A DNA stretch of 64,000 nucleotides from Roseobacter sp. MH60115 (GCF_015644665.1 NZ_JADOBQ010000004.1:69501-133500), one strand, 5' to 3'; positions 44,776-53,763 are shown, counted from the first letter of the stretch. The notes: generated from the sequence alone by a model not told the origin. Numbers and translations: made by a program.

Positions 44776-47718
44776 TCACCGGCCTCGCGTTTCTCCGTCA
44801 GAGGTGGAGGATTCCTTTGAGATCCCCGCCGCGCCGGGTGTCAGCCTGTCCCGCAAAAGCGCCAGCGGATGTGCCTTGAGGGTCAGCCGTGTCGCCACAT
44901 AGTCCTCGACCACCTCTTCCCCCACTGTCATTTCAGGCAGCAGGGCTACGGGCTCATTGACCACCTCGCCGTCCAGATCGCTGGCGAAAAGCGGCAAGAC
45001 CGCGCCCGGGACAAGCGCCTTGGCGTCCCAAAGCGCATCACGCCGGGCCAGCCCGATGTTTGCAAAGACATCCGCCTCGGCCAGCCGCACGATCAGCGCC
45101 GGGGCCAGCCCCGCACGCCGCCAGACATCCTGCACGGAGCGGTAGCCGTTTCCGCGCGCAGCGGTCAGCCAGCCTGCATCCTCTTCGTTCAACCCCTTGA
45201 TCTGGCGAAACCCCAGCCGCAGCGCCAGCCTGCCCTGCCCGTCAGGTTCCATCGTATTGTCCCAGAAACTGGCGTTCACACAGACGGGGCGGACCTCTAC
45301 CCCATGTTCACGCGCATCCCGCACGATCTGCGCGGGCGCATAGAACCCCATGGGCTGGGCATTCAGCAAGGCACAGGCAAAAATGCCCGGGTGGTGACAT
45401 TTGATCCAGCTTGAGGCGTAGACCAGCAGCGCAAAGCTGGCCGCATGGCTTTCGGGAAACCCGTAGGATCCGAAACCTTCGATCTGGGAAAAACACCGCT
45501 CGGCAAAGTCGTCTTCATAGCCGTTGCGTTTCATCCCGCGCAGAAACAGCGCCCGGAATTCGCTGACATTGCCATGTTTCTTGAAGGTCGCCAGCGAGCG
45601 CCGCAGCCGGTCCGCCTGATCGGGGGTAAAGCCTGCGCCAACGATGGCGATCTGCATCGCCTGCTCCTGAAAGAGCGGCACGCCCAATGTCTTGCCCAGC
45701 ACCTCGCCCAATTCGTCCGAGGGGAAGGAAACCGCTTCCTCCCTGTTCCGGCGCCGGATGAAAGGATGCACCATATCCCCCTGAATGGGACCGGGCCGGA
45801 TGATCGCCACCTCGATCACCAGATCGTAGAACGTGCGGGGCTTCATCCGGGGCAGGAAATTCATCTGTGCCCGGCTTTCGACCTGAAAGACGCCAATGCT
45901 GTCGGCCTTGCACAGCATGTCATAGACGCGCGAATCCTCAGGGGGCAGCGTGGCCAGCGTATAGCTGGCGTTGTGGTGCAGTTTCAGGAGATCAAACGCC
46001 TTGCGGATGCAGGTGAGCATGCCAAGGCTCAGCACGTCGACCTTGAGAATGCCCAGAGCTTCGATGTCGTCCTTGTCCCAGCAGATGACCGTGCGGCCTT
46101 CCATCGTGGCGTTCTCGATAGGCACCAGCTCATCAAGCCGCCCGTCGGTGATCACAAAACCGCCGACATGCTGGGACAGGTGCCGGGGGAAACCGTTGAT
46201 TTCATAGACCAGTTCCAGCGTCTGCTGCAGGCGGCGGTCGCGGGCATCCAGTCCGATTTCAGCCATGCGTTCCGCCTCGATCCCCTTGGTGGAGAAAAAC
46301 CCCCAAAGCTGGGAGGAGAGCGCCGAGATCGTGTCCTCGGTCAGGCCCATGGCGCGGCCCACCTCGCGGATCGCGCGTTTGCCGCGGTAATGCACGACCG
46401 TCGCGCAAATGCCTGCGCGTTCCCGCCCGTAGCGTTCATAGATATGCTGGATCACCTCTTCGCGGCGTTCATGTTCGAAATCCACGTCGATATCCGGCGG
46501 CTCGTCACGCGCCTCGGAGACGAAACGTTCAAAGACCATCGTGCCGATTTCCGGACTGACAGAGGTGATGCCCATGCAGAAACAGACCACGGAATTGGCC
46601 GCCGACCCGCGCCCCTGACAGAGAATGTCGCGGGACCGGGCAAAGGCAACGATATCGCGGACCGTCAGAAAATAGGGCTCGTATTTCAACTTGGCGATCA
46701 GGGTCAGCTCGTGTTCGAGCAGTTTGTGCACCTTTTTGGGCGCGCCCTGGGGATAGCGCCAGTCCAGACCCTCATACGCCAGACGGCGCAGGCGTTCGGA
46801 CGGGGTTTCGGTTTCGGTGCCTTCCGACGGGTATTCGTAGCGCAGCTCATCCAGCGAGAAACTCAGGTTCTGTGACAGGGCATAGGCGCGGTCGACCGCC
46901 TCTTCGAACCCTGCAAAGAGCCGCCGCATCTCTGTCTCGGAACGCAGGCGTGCCTCGCTGTTGGGCAATGCGTCACGGCCAAGCGCATCCACCCGGCAGC
47001 GGGACCGGATGGCCGTGACGACATCCGCCAGCTTGCGCCGGGCACCGTGGTGCATCAGCGGCGCGGCGCTGGCCAGGGTTGGTATGCCCAGGGCTGCCGC
47101 CTGATACGTAAGGCCCGCAAAATGATCAGCATCGCGGCCATCGTATTGGGGCACGAGACCGAGGTGGAGTTTTCCGGCAAAGCGGCGCGTCAGCCTGTGC
47201 GCAGTTTGCACCCATCCATCCGCGCCGCCCGGTGAGCTTTGCGTTTGTGGCCAGAGGATCATCTGCAGCCCTGCCCCCCCTTTCAGAAGGTCCGCAAGCT
47301 GCAGGTCACAGGCACCTTTTTCCGCAGCCAATCGACCCTTGGACAGCAAACGACACAGAACACCCCAGCCCGCCCGGCTTTCGGGCAGCACCGTCACCGG
47401 GCAGGCGTCGGTAAAGACCAGTCGGGCCGCCGGGATCAATCGGGGCCGGACAGAAAGGATGTTTTCCGACTGGCTCGGGCCTTTTGGTGCAGGCGGCCCC
47501 ATGGGTCCATGCGCGGCGTCCCAAGCCTCACGCTCCTGCAGTTGCCGCGTGATGTCGCGGGCCTGCGCATGTGCCCGCACGATCCCGGCCACCGAATTTT
47601 CATCGGCAATGGCAATCGCGTGCAGACCCAAGGCAGCCGCCCGTGACATGTATTCCTCAGGATGGGACGCCCCTTTGAGGAAGGAGAAATTCGAGGTGAT
47701 ATTGAGTTCGGCAAACAT
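44776..47718 (-). CDS. dnaE2: Error-prone DNA polymerase DnaE2 (ImuC), C-terminally short
   Basis: A 980 aa C-family polymerase acting in SOS-induced translesion mutagenesis. The N-terminal PHP domain starts AELNITSNFSFLKGASHPEEY. The polymerase aspartates are intact in PDIDVDFEHERREEV and LKVDVLSLGMLT. The helix-hairpin-helix region (KGLNEEDAGWLTAARG) is present. The protein stops soon after VVEDYVATRLTLKAHPLALLRDRL with a short non-conserved tail, whereas family members usually continue about 100-130 residues through an OB-fold. Only ~80 bp separate it from gpmI, so the missing part is not in another frame. A LexA-like box lies upstream; imuA and imuB are not adjacent. Confidence 0.9.
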   Translation of the reverse strand: MFAELNITSNFSFLKGASHPEEYMSRAAALGLHAIAIADENSVAGIVRAHAQARDITRQLQEREAWDAAHGPMGPPAPKGPSQSENILSVRPRLIPAARLVFTDACPVTVLPESRAGWGVLCRLLSKGRLAAEKGACDLQLADLLKGGAGLQMILWPQTQSSPGGADGWVQTAHRLTRRFAGKLHLGLVPQYDGRDADHFAGLTYQAAALGIPTLASAAPLMHHGARRKLADVVTAIRSRCRVDALGRDALPNSEARLRSETEMRRLFAGFEEAVDRAYALSQNLSFSLDELRYEYPSEGTETETPSERLRRLAYEGLDWRYPQGAPKKVHKLLEHELTLIAKLKYEPYFLTVRDIVAFARSRDILCQGRGSAANSVVCFCMGITSVSPEIGTMVFERFVSEARDEPPDIDVDFEHERREEVIQHIYERYGRERAGICATVVHYRGKRAIREVGRAMGLTEDTISALSSQLWGFFSTKGIEAERMAEIGLDARDRRLQQTLELVYEINGFPRHLSQHVGGFVITDGRLDELVPIENATMEGRTVICWDKDDIEALGILKVDVLSLGMLTCIRKAFDLLKLHHNASYTLATLPPEDSRVYDMLCKADSIGVFQVESRAQMNFLPRMKPRTFYDLVIEVAIIRPGPIQGDMVHPFIRRRNREEAVSFPSDELGEVLGKTLGVPLFQEQAMQIAIVGAGFTPDQADRLRRSLATFKKHGNVSEFRALFLRGMKRNGYEDDFAERCFSQIEGFGSYGFPESHAASFALLVYASSWIKCHHPGIFACALLNAQPMGFYAPAQIVRDAREHGVEVRPVCVNASFWDNTMEPDGQGRLALRLGFRQIKGLNEEDAGWLTAARGNGYRSVQDVWRRAGLAPALIVRLAEADVFANIGLARRDALWDAKALVPGAVLPLFASDLDGEVVNEPVALLPEMTVGEEVVEDYVATRLTLKAHPLALLRDRLTPGAAGISKESSTSDGETRGR

Positions 47719-47734
47719 AGCAGGGCTGCAGTAT

Positions 47735-47749
47735 ATTCACCTTTTGTTC
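47735..47749 (-). promoter_or_regulatory. Candidate LexA box upstream of dnaE2
   Basis: ATTC-N7-GTTC (ATTC ACCTTTT GTTC on the plus strand), one base from the GTTC-N7-GTTC consensus and in the same orientation as the perfect box before imuB. It lies 17 bp before the dnaE2 start, in the intergenic region shared with a divergent gene. Confidence 0.6.
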
Positions 47750-47849
47750 CTATTTGGAGTCTCTTTTGAAAGCGCATCATTCGGATCGATTGCAGCCACC
47801 TCTTCATGGCACACCCGTCGCAGCAAATACGCGGAAAGGGATACCGAAC

Positions 47850-48317
47850 ATGCCTAATTTCATTGCCTTAGAGACGGATATGGTCCGCACTATTCAAAAC
47901 GGTGGTCTGGACATCAACGGTCAGAAACCGCAGCGCAAAACCTCCACGGGTGCCGGCAACCCCTGCCGACACTGCCTCAGAGACGTGCCTGAGGGAGAGG
48001 AGATGCTGATTCTCGCGCACCGCCCCTTTGACGGGGTGCATGCCTATGCCGAAACCGGGCCGATTTTCCTGTGCGCCAAGCCCTGCGCGCGCGGCGGCAA
48101 TTCGGCTGATCTGCCCACAATCCTGACGACATCACCGGATTACCTGGTGAAAGGCTATTCCGCAGATGAACATATCGTCTACGGCACGGGCGAAGTCGTT
48201 GCGACAACGGATATTCAGGCCAAGGTTGCCGATGTCTTCAACAACCCCGAGGTTGCGTTCATCCACGTCCGATCTGCACGCAACAACTGCTATCAGGCCC
48301 GAATTGAACGCGATTGA
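47850..48317 (+). CDS. DUF1203 family protein
   Basis: A 155 aa cytosolic protein with the DUF1203 pattern: [61 protein letters not shown] and the C-terminal [20 protein letters not shown]. The conserved cysteines (CRHC, CAKPC) suggest metal binding or redox activity, but the function is unknown. The start at 47850 fits the family and has AAGGG upstream; the frame is open to 47754. It is divergent from dnaE2 and shares its regulatory region, so SOS control is conceivable. Confidence 0.85.
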   Translation: MPNFIALETDMVRTIQNGGLDINGQKPQRKTSTGAGNPCRHCLRDVPEGEEMLILAHRPFDGVHAYAETGPIFLCAKPCARGGNSADLPTILTTSPDYLVKGYSADEHIVYGTGEVVATTDIQAKVADVFNNPEVAFIHVRSARNNCYQARIERD

Positions 48318-48397
48318 CCTATGGGGGTGCGGATGGGCTTGCCCCACGCCACGGCTTTGGCCATAACGGCACGGCAAAGCCAGAGGACGCCTTTTCC

Positions 48398-48574
48398 ATG
48401 CAGCAGCCGCCCGAAACCAAGATCGTCGAGAGTTTCCGCATCGCCTGTGACGGTGGTGAAGGCGCCTTGGGACATCCGCGCGTATGGCTGCAGATCCCCA
48501 AGGATACCGGTTGGGTCGAATGCGGCTATTGCGATTGCAAATACATCCACAAGGATTTTGCAGATAAGGCCTGA
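48398..48574 (+). CDS. Zinc-finger (zf-CHCC) protein, NDUFS6-like
   Basis: A 58 aa protein beginning [12 protein letters not shown]. The zf-CHCC pattern is clear: a Cys in [22 protein letters not shown], a conserved His (GHPRVW), then the Cys pair in [10 protein letters not shown]. It is the bacterial counterpart of the NDUFS6 zinc subunit of respiratory complex I; involvement in complex I assembly is inferred. A GAGGA site lies before the ATG. It is convergent with the secreted protein at 48575. Confidence 0.88.
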   Translation: MQQPPETKIVESFRIACDGGEGALGHPRVWLQIPKDTGWVECGYCDCKYIHKDFADKA

Positions 48575-49078
48575 TCAGCTGATCGGGGTAGGCGCGCCAT
48601 TGCACATCAACCGCGCATTGATGTCATCGCTGCCGTTCTGCATGAACTGCTTGATCGCATTGCCGGACCACGCACGGATCTGAACACCGTCCTCTGTGAC
48701 ACCCGATCCGATCGTTGTACCGGTCGACAGGTCAATCGACGTATAGGTGGCATACCCTTTGCGCCCGTCGGCACACTCAAAGTTCGCACGACCGTACCCG
48801 CGCTCTCTGTCCGATACCCAAGTTCCCCGGCAAAGAACACCTTCGTTCGTTGCACCGAAGATTGAACCTTCGGTTGCGCCCGTCGCGCGACCGACAAAAG
48901 TGATGTTCTGATTGTCACTAAAACAGGCAACGACAGCCACGCAATATTCCGTGCCTTCAGGCAGATCGTCGCAAGCGGTGCTTACCGTCCATTCGGCAGT
49001 AGCCTGCGATCCCAGAAGGGTCATTGCGGTGGTGCCAGCAATGCAGGATAACATCGCAATAAGGTGCATGGGCATCAT
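48575..49078 (-). CDS. Secreted hypothetical protein
   Basis: About 167 aa. The N-terminus MMPMHLIAMLSCIAGTTAMTLLGSQATA is a signal peptide, and the mature part has four Cys (TACDDL, EYCVAVVACFSD, VLCRG) plus FECADGRKGYATYTSIDLSTG. The glycine-rich TGATEGSIFGATNEG and SDRERGYGRANFECADG segments resemble beta-strand repeats of small exported proteins. I do not recognise a family. The start could be 49078, 49075 or 49069. It is divergent from polA with 30 bp between. Confidence 0.7.
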   Translation of the reverse strand: MMPMHLIAMLSCIAGTTAMTLLGSQATAEWTVSTACDDLPEGTEYCVAVVACFSDNQNITFVGRATGATEGSIFGATNEGVLCRGTWVSDRERGYGRANFECADGRKGYATYTSIDLSTGTTIGSGVTEDGVQIRAWSGNAIKQFMQNGSDDINARLMCNGAPTPIS

Positions 49079-49108
49079 TCCGGTTCGGGATAAAAGAGGG
49101 CAATTCAA

Positions 49109-51913
49109 ATGAGCACTAGCGGTTTCGGTAAAGGCTGTCACCTGCATCTGATCGATGGATCAGCGTTTATCTTTCGCGCATACCATGCGTTACCGCCGCT
49201 GACACGCAAATCCGACGGGCTGCCCATCGGGGCCGTGTCGGGCTTTTGCAACATGCTGCAGCGCTACGTGGAAACCAACACCGGGGACGATGCCCCGACC
49301 CATGTGGCAGTGATCTTCGACAAGGGCAGCCATACCTTCCGCAACGAGATGTACGACCAGTACAAGGCCAACCGCGAGGCCATGCCCGAAGACCTGCGCC
49401 CGCAGATACCCCTGACTCGCCGCGCCACGGTCGCCTTCAACATCGCCTGCGAAGAGAAGGAAGGCTTTGAGGCCGATGACATCATCGCCACGCTCGCCGT
49501 ACAGGCGCGGGCTGCGGGGGGCCGGTGCACCATCATCAGTTCCGACAAGGACCTGATGCAGCTGGTGGGCGACGGGGTCGAGATGCTCGATGCGATGAAG
49601 AACAAGCGCATCGACCGCGATGGGGTGTTTGAGAAGTTCGGCGTCTACCCCGACCGCGTGGTCGACGTGCAGGCGCTGGCCGGCGACAGTGTCGACAATG
49701 TGCCCGGCGCACCCGGCATCGGCGTCAAGACCGCCGCCTTGCTGATCAACGAATACGGTGATCTCGACGCGCTCTTGGACCGCGCCGAAGAGATCAAACA
49801 GCCCAAGCGCCGGCAGACCCTGATCGACCACGCCGAGCAAATCCGCCTCTCCCGCAAGCTGGTGCTGCTGGACGAAAACACCCCGCTGGATTTCACGCTC
49901 GACGATCTGGAGGTGCGCACACCGGACCCCGACCAGCTGATGCCGTTCCTTGCGGAAATGGAATTCCGCACACTCACCAAACGCATTGCCGAGAAGCTGG
50001 ATGTCGAGCCGCCGGAGATCGACGACACGCCGGCCTCCGCTCCGGACGCGCCTGAGATCGAAGAGGTGCCGTTTGACCGTGCAGGCTATTCCAAGGTGGG
50101 CACCGCCGAGGAGCTGCAGGCCTGGATCGACCAGATTTACGAGCGCGGCTATGTTGCCGTCGACACGGAAACCACCGGGCTGAATGAGATGACAGCCGAT
50201 CTGGTAGGCATTTCGCTCTGCGTCGAATCGGGGCAGGCCTGCTATGTGCCGCTCATTCACAAAAAAGACAGTGGAGACGGTCTTTTCGGCTCCGATGATC
50301 TGGCCGAGGGGCAATTGCCCGTGGATGAGGCGCTTGAGATGCTGAGACCGATGCTGGAGGATCCGTCGATCCTCAAGATCGGGCAGAATATGAAGTACGA
50401 TCTGAAGATTTTTGCCCGCCACGACATCACCGTCGCCCCCATCGATGACACCATGCTGATGTCCTACGCCATGCATGGCGGGCTGCACAATCACGGCATG
50501 GACACGCTGTCGGACCGCTACCTCAACCACACGCCGATCCCGATCAAACCGCTGCTGGGCTCTGGCAAATCCGCGATCACCTTCGACAAGGTGCCGCTGG
50601 AGGATGCGGTGCCTTACGCCGCTGAGGACGCCGACATCACCCTGCGGCTCTGGCAGCAGTTCAAACCCTCGCTGCACCGCACCCAGGTCACCCGCGTTTA
50701 CGAGACCCTCGAACGGCCCCTGGTGCCGGTGCTGGCGCAGATGGAACGGACGGGCATCAAGGTGGACCGCGATACGCTCAGCCGCATGTCGAACGCCTTC
50801 AGCCAGAGTATGGCGGGGCTGGAAGCGGAAATCCACGAGCTGGCAGGTCGCAGCTTTAACGTCGGCAGTCCCAAGCAGTTGGGCGAGATTCTCTTTGACG
50901 AGATGTCCCTGCCTGGCGGGAAGAAGGGCAAGACCGGCGCCTATGCCACCGGCGCAGATGTGCTCGAAGACCTCGCGACCGAGCATGAATTGCCCGCCCG
51001 CGTTCTGGACTGGCGGCAGCTTTCCAAGCTGAAATCGACCTACACCGATGCGCTGCAGGATCACATCAATGCTGAAACGGGCCGTGTGCACACGTCTTAT
51101 TCCATTGCCGGTGCGTCAACAGGGCGACTAGCGTCCACCGATCCAAACCTGCAAAACATCCCGATCCGCACCGAGGAAGGCCGCCGCATCCGCGAGGCCT
51201 TTGTGGCCGAAGAAGGCAAAACGCTGGTGGCGCTCGACTACAGTCAAATCGAGCTGCGCATCCTCGCGCACATTGCCGATATCGACGCGCTGAAGGAGGC
51301 CTTCAAGCGCGGCGATGACATTCATGCCATGACCGCCTCGGAAATGTTCGACGTGCCCATGGACGAGATGACGCCCGAAATCCGCCGCCGCGCCAAGGCA
51401 ATCAACTTTGGCGTGATCTACGGCATCTCGGGCTTTGGTCTGGCCCGCAACCTGCGCATCCCGCGTGGCGAGGCGCAGGAGTTCATCAACCGCTATTTCG
51501 AACGCTTCCCCGGCATCCGCACCTATATGGATGACACCAAGGCCTTCGCGAAAGAGCACGGCTATGTGCAGACGCTCTTTGGTCGGCGCATTCACACGCC
51601 CAACATCGGCGCCAAGGGCCCGCATGCAGGCTTTGCCGCGCGCGCCGCGATCAACGCGCCCATTCAGGGGACCGCCGCAGATGTGATCCGCCGCGCCATG
51701 GTGCGCATGCCCGCCGCCATCGAAAAGCTGCCTGCCAAGATGCTGCTGCAGGTGCATGACGAACTGCTCTTCGAAGTGGATGAGGGCGCCGAAGACGACC
51801 TGATCAAAGCGGCCCGGGATATCATGGAAGCCGCCTGCGACCCGGTGGTGAAGCTCGACGTGCAGCTCAGCGTCGATGCAGGACAAGGTGCCAACTGGGC
51901 CGTCGCACACTAA
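49109..51913 (+). CDS. polA: DNA polymerase I
   Basis: A 934 aa replication and repair polymerase with three domains. The 5'-3' exonuclease (about 10-300) has HLIDGSAFIFRAYHALPP and GDSVDNVPGAPGIGVKTA. The 3'-5' exonuclease (about 330-520) keeps its catalytic DTETTGL. The polymerase domain (about 560-934) has motif A LDYSQIELRILAH, motif B RRRAKAINFGVIYG and motif C QVHDELLFEV. All key residues are intact. A GAGGG site lies nine bases upstream of the ATG. Confidence 0.97.
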   Translation: MSTSGFGKGCHLHLIDGSAFIFRAYHALPPLTRKSDGLPIGAVSGFCNMLQRYVETNTGDDAPTHVAVIFDKGSHTFRNEMYDQYKANREAMPEDLRPQIPLTRRATVAFNIACEEKEGFEADDIIATLAVQARAAGGRCTIISSDKDLMQLVGDGVEMLDAMKNKRIDRDGVFEKFGVYPDRVVDVQALAGDSVDNVPGAPGIGVKTAALLINEYGDLDALLDRAEEIKQPKRRQTLIDHAEQIRLSRKLVLLDENTPLDFTLDDLEVRTPDPDQLMPFLAEMEFRTLTKRIAEKLDVEPPEIDDTPASAPDAPEIEEVPFDRAGYSKVGTAEELQAWIDQIYERGYVAVDTETTGLNEMTADLVGISLCVESGQACYVPLIHKKDSGDGLFGSDDLAEGQLPVDEALEMLRPMLEDPSILKIGQNMKYDLKIFARHDITVAPIDDTMLMSYAMHGGLHNHGMDTLSDRYLNHTPIPIKPLLGSGKSAITFDKVPLEDAVPYAAEDADITLRLWQQFKPSLHRTQVTRVYETLERPLVPVLAQMERTGIKVDRDTLSRMSNAFSQSMAGLEAEIHELAGRSFNVGSPKQLGEILFDEMSLPGGKKGKTGAYATGADVLEDLATEHELPARVLDWRQLSKLKSTYTDALQDHINAETGRVHTSYSIAGASTGRLASTDPNLQNIPIRTEEGRRIREAFVAEEGKTLVALDYSQIELRILAHIADIDALKEAFKRGDDIHAMTASEMFDVPMDEMTPEIRRRAKAINFGVIYGISGFGLARNLRIPRGEAQEFINRYFERFPGIRTYMDDTKAFAKEHGYVQTLFGRRIHTPNIGAKGPHAGFAARAAINAPIQGTAADVIRRAMVRMPAAIEKLPAKMLLQVHDELLFEVDEGAEDDLIKAARDIMEAACDPVVKLDVQLSVDAGQGANWAVAH

Positions 51914-51948
51914 GGCTGAAATCCTCCCACACCGGGTGCCGCTGTCCC

Positions 51949-51969
51949 GCCCGGCGGGCACCGCCGGGC
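51949..51969. terminator. GC-rich hairpin after polA
   Basis: GCCCGGCGG (51949-51957) pairs perfectly with CCGCCGGGC (51961-51969) around a 3-nt loop, about 36 bp past the polA stop. A second C-run/G-run hairpin follows at about 51978-51998. No T tract, so it may aid Rho-dependent ending or be a small repeat. Confidence 0.4.
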
Positions 51970-52051
51970 AGCGCCCGCCCCCCTTCGATGGGGGTAAGGG
52001 CGCTCCCTCAACTCCAGATACCCGCGGTACAGAGTTGCAGTGCGTCCGCGC

Positions 52052-52330
52052 TTAAACCTGCGTTTGCGTGTCTTGCCGGACCAACCGCGCCACGAGGCGG
52101 CGGGTGATGGGCGCCACGACCAGAACCGTGGGGAAGGCCACCGCCCAGCTGGGCAGCCAATTGCTCATCCATAAACCAATGAAACCATCGATCCAGCCCA
52201 CGGTGCGGAGCGTGGCGATGCCCGAGACGATGAAAGACATCAACCCCGACAGGATCAGGCCAAAAAGAACATGTTGATAGCGGGCTGGGATCATCAGCTT
52301 CTCCATTGCAGGCCGCCAGACCATAGACAT
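52052..52330 (-). CDS. DUF2798 membrane protein
   Basis: About 92 aa, two TM helices. The DUF2798 pattern is visible: ARYQHVLFGLILSGLMSFIVSGIATLR, then GFIGLWMSNWLPSWAVAFPTVLVVAPITRRLVARL. Small inner-membrane protein of unknown function. Possible starts are GTG 52348 and ATG 52330, 52324 or 52306; a GGGG tract favours 52330 or 52324. It lies between polA and the TIM-barrel gene. Confidence 0.85.
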   Translation of the reverse strand: MSMVWRPAMEKLMIPARYQHVLFGLILSGLMSFIVSGIATLRTVGWIDGFIGLWMSNWLPSWAVAFPTVLVVAPITRRLVARLVRQDTQTQV

Positions 52331-52372
52331 ATCCCCGTGGTTTGACACGTGCAGCCACGCACAGATCGCCCG

Positions 52373-53116
52373 CTACCAGCGCAGCCTGTCGAGATTGCGC
52401 CGATGCACCTCCGGCGCCGCCATAGGATCATTACCGACACCCACCCATCCATCATAGGCGATGTCCATCAGACCCGTCGACAGCGCTTCCAGATCGGCAG
52501 ACCCACCCGGCGCGTCAGAAACCTGCACCTGTCGGATCAGCTTGGCGTGGGTTTCCAGCACCTCGACCGGATCACCGTGCATCACCTCCGCTTCATAGCT
52601 GTCGAACTGCAGGCCCACATTCGGCGCATCAACCTCGTTCAGGATCTCAGCCGCGAGGTCGTAGCTGTTCAGAAAGGAGCCGGGCAGGTCGTCCGCATTG
52701 GCCGGGCTGATGGTGAGTAGCAGACCTTCCGGTGCGGCCTCCGCCGCTGCTTGCAGGTTCTGGATCAGGGTCTGACGCGCCGCATCCCCCTCGGCCACGC
52801 CGGGCAAAAGCTGCAGCACTGGCGTGCGCAGCGCCGCGCAATAGCGTATCGCCCGCCGCAGATCATACTTGAACCGGTCCGCCGCCTCCGGCACGGCCGC
52901 AAATCCACGCGCACCGCCCGTGTAGTTTGGAGGCGGTGCCGCCATCAGCACCATCGAAAGCCCCGCGCGCAGCAGGGCGCGCTGCGTCTCCTTTGCGGGC
53001 ATTTCATAGGGGTAAAGCACCTCGACCCCATCAAATCCCGCCTCCGCCGCCACTTCGAAACGGTCGAGATAGGGCAGGTCAGGCCAGAGCGCGCTCAGGT
53101 TCGCAGCAAACTTCAT
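52373..53116 (-). CDS. Hydroxypyruvate isomerase-like TIM-barrel protein with lost catalytic residues
   Basis: A 247 aa AP-endonuclease-2/xylose-isomerase-like barrel. The overall match to hydroxypyruvate isomerase is clear (MKFAANLSALWPDLPYLDRFEVAAEAGFDGVEVLYPY, GLQFDSYEAEVMHGDPV, YDGWVG). Of the four metal/catalytic positions, Asp172 (FDSY) and Gln198 (QVQVSD) remain, but the Glu of the usual VEPIN strand is Ser137 (LTISPAN) and the Glu of the usual GWIGxEYxP motif is Gly228 (GWVGVGNDP). The His after the Asp is Glu. It is either a pseudoenzyme or an isomerase with different chemistry. Stand-alone gene. Confidence 0.85.
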   Translation of the reverse strand: MKFAANLSALWPDLPYLDRFEVAAEAGFDGVEVLYPYEMPAKETQRALLRAGLSMVLMAAPPPNYTGGARGFAAVPEAADRFKYDLRRAIRYCAALRTPVLQLLPGVAEGDAARQTLIQNLQAAAEAAPEGLLLTISPANADDLPGSFLNSYDLAAEILNEVDAPNVGLQFDSYEAEVMHGDPVEVLETHAKLIRQVQVSDAPGGSADLEALSTGLMDIAYDGWVGVGNDPMAAPEVHRRNLDRLRW

Positions 53117-53187
53117 GTGGTGATCCGGTGTCAGCTTTCAGGCGCGACCGTAGGGTGCCGTTGCGGCCACCGCAAACCGCTTTCGTC

Positions 53188-53763
53188 TCACGGCAATTCC
53201 GCGCTTGGAATGATCGGGAAGAAGGTGCCTTTCGACCACACCCCGAACCAATTGTCGTGATGCACGCCCAGATCCACCAGCCGATAAAAGCTCTTGCGAT
53301 CGATCAGCGCTTCAAGCTCGGCGCGTATGCGAATGTAAGGCGATGGCTCACCGGTCTCCGGGTCACGTACCACCCGGATGGGCAGATCCGCGCTTGCCAC
53401 TGCCCTGTCCTCAACCTGGGTCTCAAAGGTCAGCACCTGATCTTCGCCCGCGCCGCTGGCCTCGAAATCCACCGCCACGAAAGGCGCATCATCCACCGTG
53501 ATCCCAACCTTCTCGACCGGGGTCACGAGGAAGTATTTCTCCCCTTCCTTCTTGAGAATCGATGAAAAGAGTTTCACCAATCCCGGTCGGCCAATGGGTG
53601 TCCCCTGGTAAAACCACGTCCCGTCCCGCGCGATCCGCATATCCAGATCCCCGCAAAACGGCGGATTCCAGAGATGCACGGGCGGCAATCCGCGTGTTTT
53701 TGCGGCAGTTAACGATGCCGCAAGACTTTCTGCCGACGGTGTCACGGTTTTTTGTCCACTCAT
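53188..53763 (-). CDS. DUF1285 family protein
   Basis: About 191 aa from MSGQKTVTPS. The DUF1285 pattern is present: LPPVHLWNPPFCGDLDMRIARDGTWFYQGTPIGRPGLVKLFSSILKKEGEKYFLVTPVEKVGITVDDAPFVAVD and later YRLVDLGVHHDNWFGVWSKGTFFPI. Cytosolic; the fold is known from structural genomics but the function is not. The frame is open to 53826. It is divergent from the MoxR operon, so the two share a regulatory region of about 70 bp. Confidence 0.88.
   Translation of the reverse strand: MSGQKTVTPSAESLAASLTAAKTRGLPPVHLWNPPFCGDLDMRIARDGTWFYQGTPIGRPGLVKLFSSILKKEGEKYFLVTPVEKVGITVDDAPFVAVDFEASGAGEDQVLTFETQVEDRAVASADLPIRVVRDPETGEPSPYIRIRAELEALIDRKSFYRLVDLGVHHDNWFGVWSKGTFFPIIPSAELP

Noticed and set aside
44700-44776. 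Possible frameshifted remainder of dnaE2
   Set aside because: Only about 80 bp separate the dnaE2 stop from gpmI and no frame there resembles the OB-fold, so this is a real shortening, not a frameshift.
49190-51091. 633-codon minus-strand frame opposite polA
   Set aside because: polA is intact and unmistakable on the plus strand; the antisense frame shows no recognisable fold or ribosome site.
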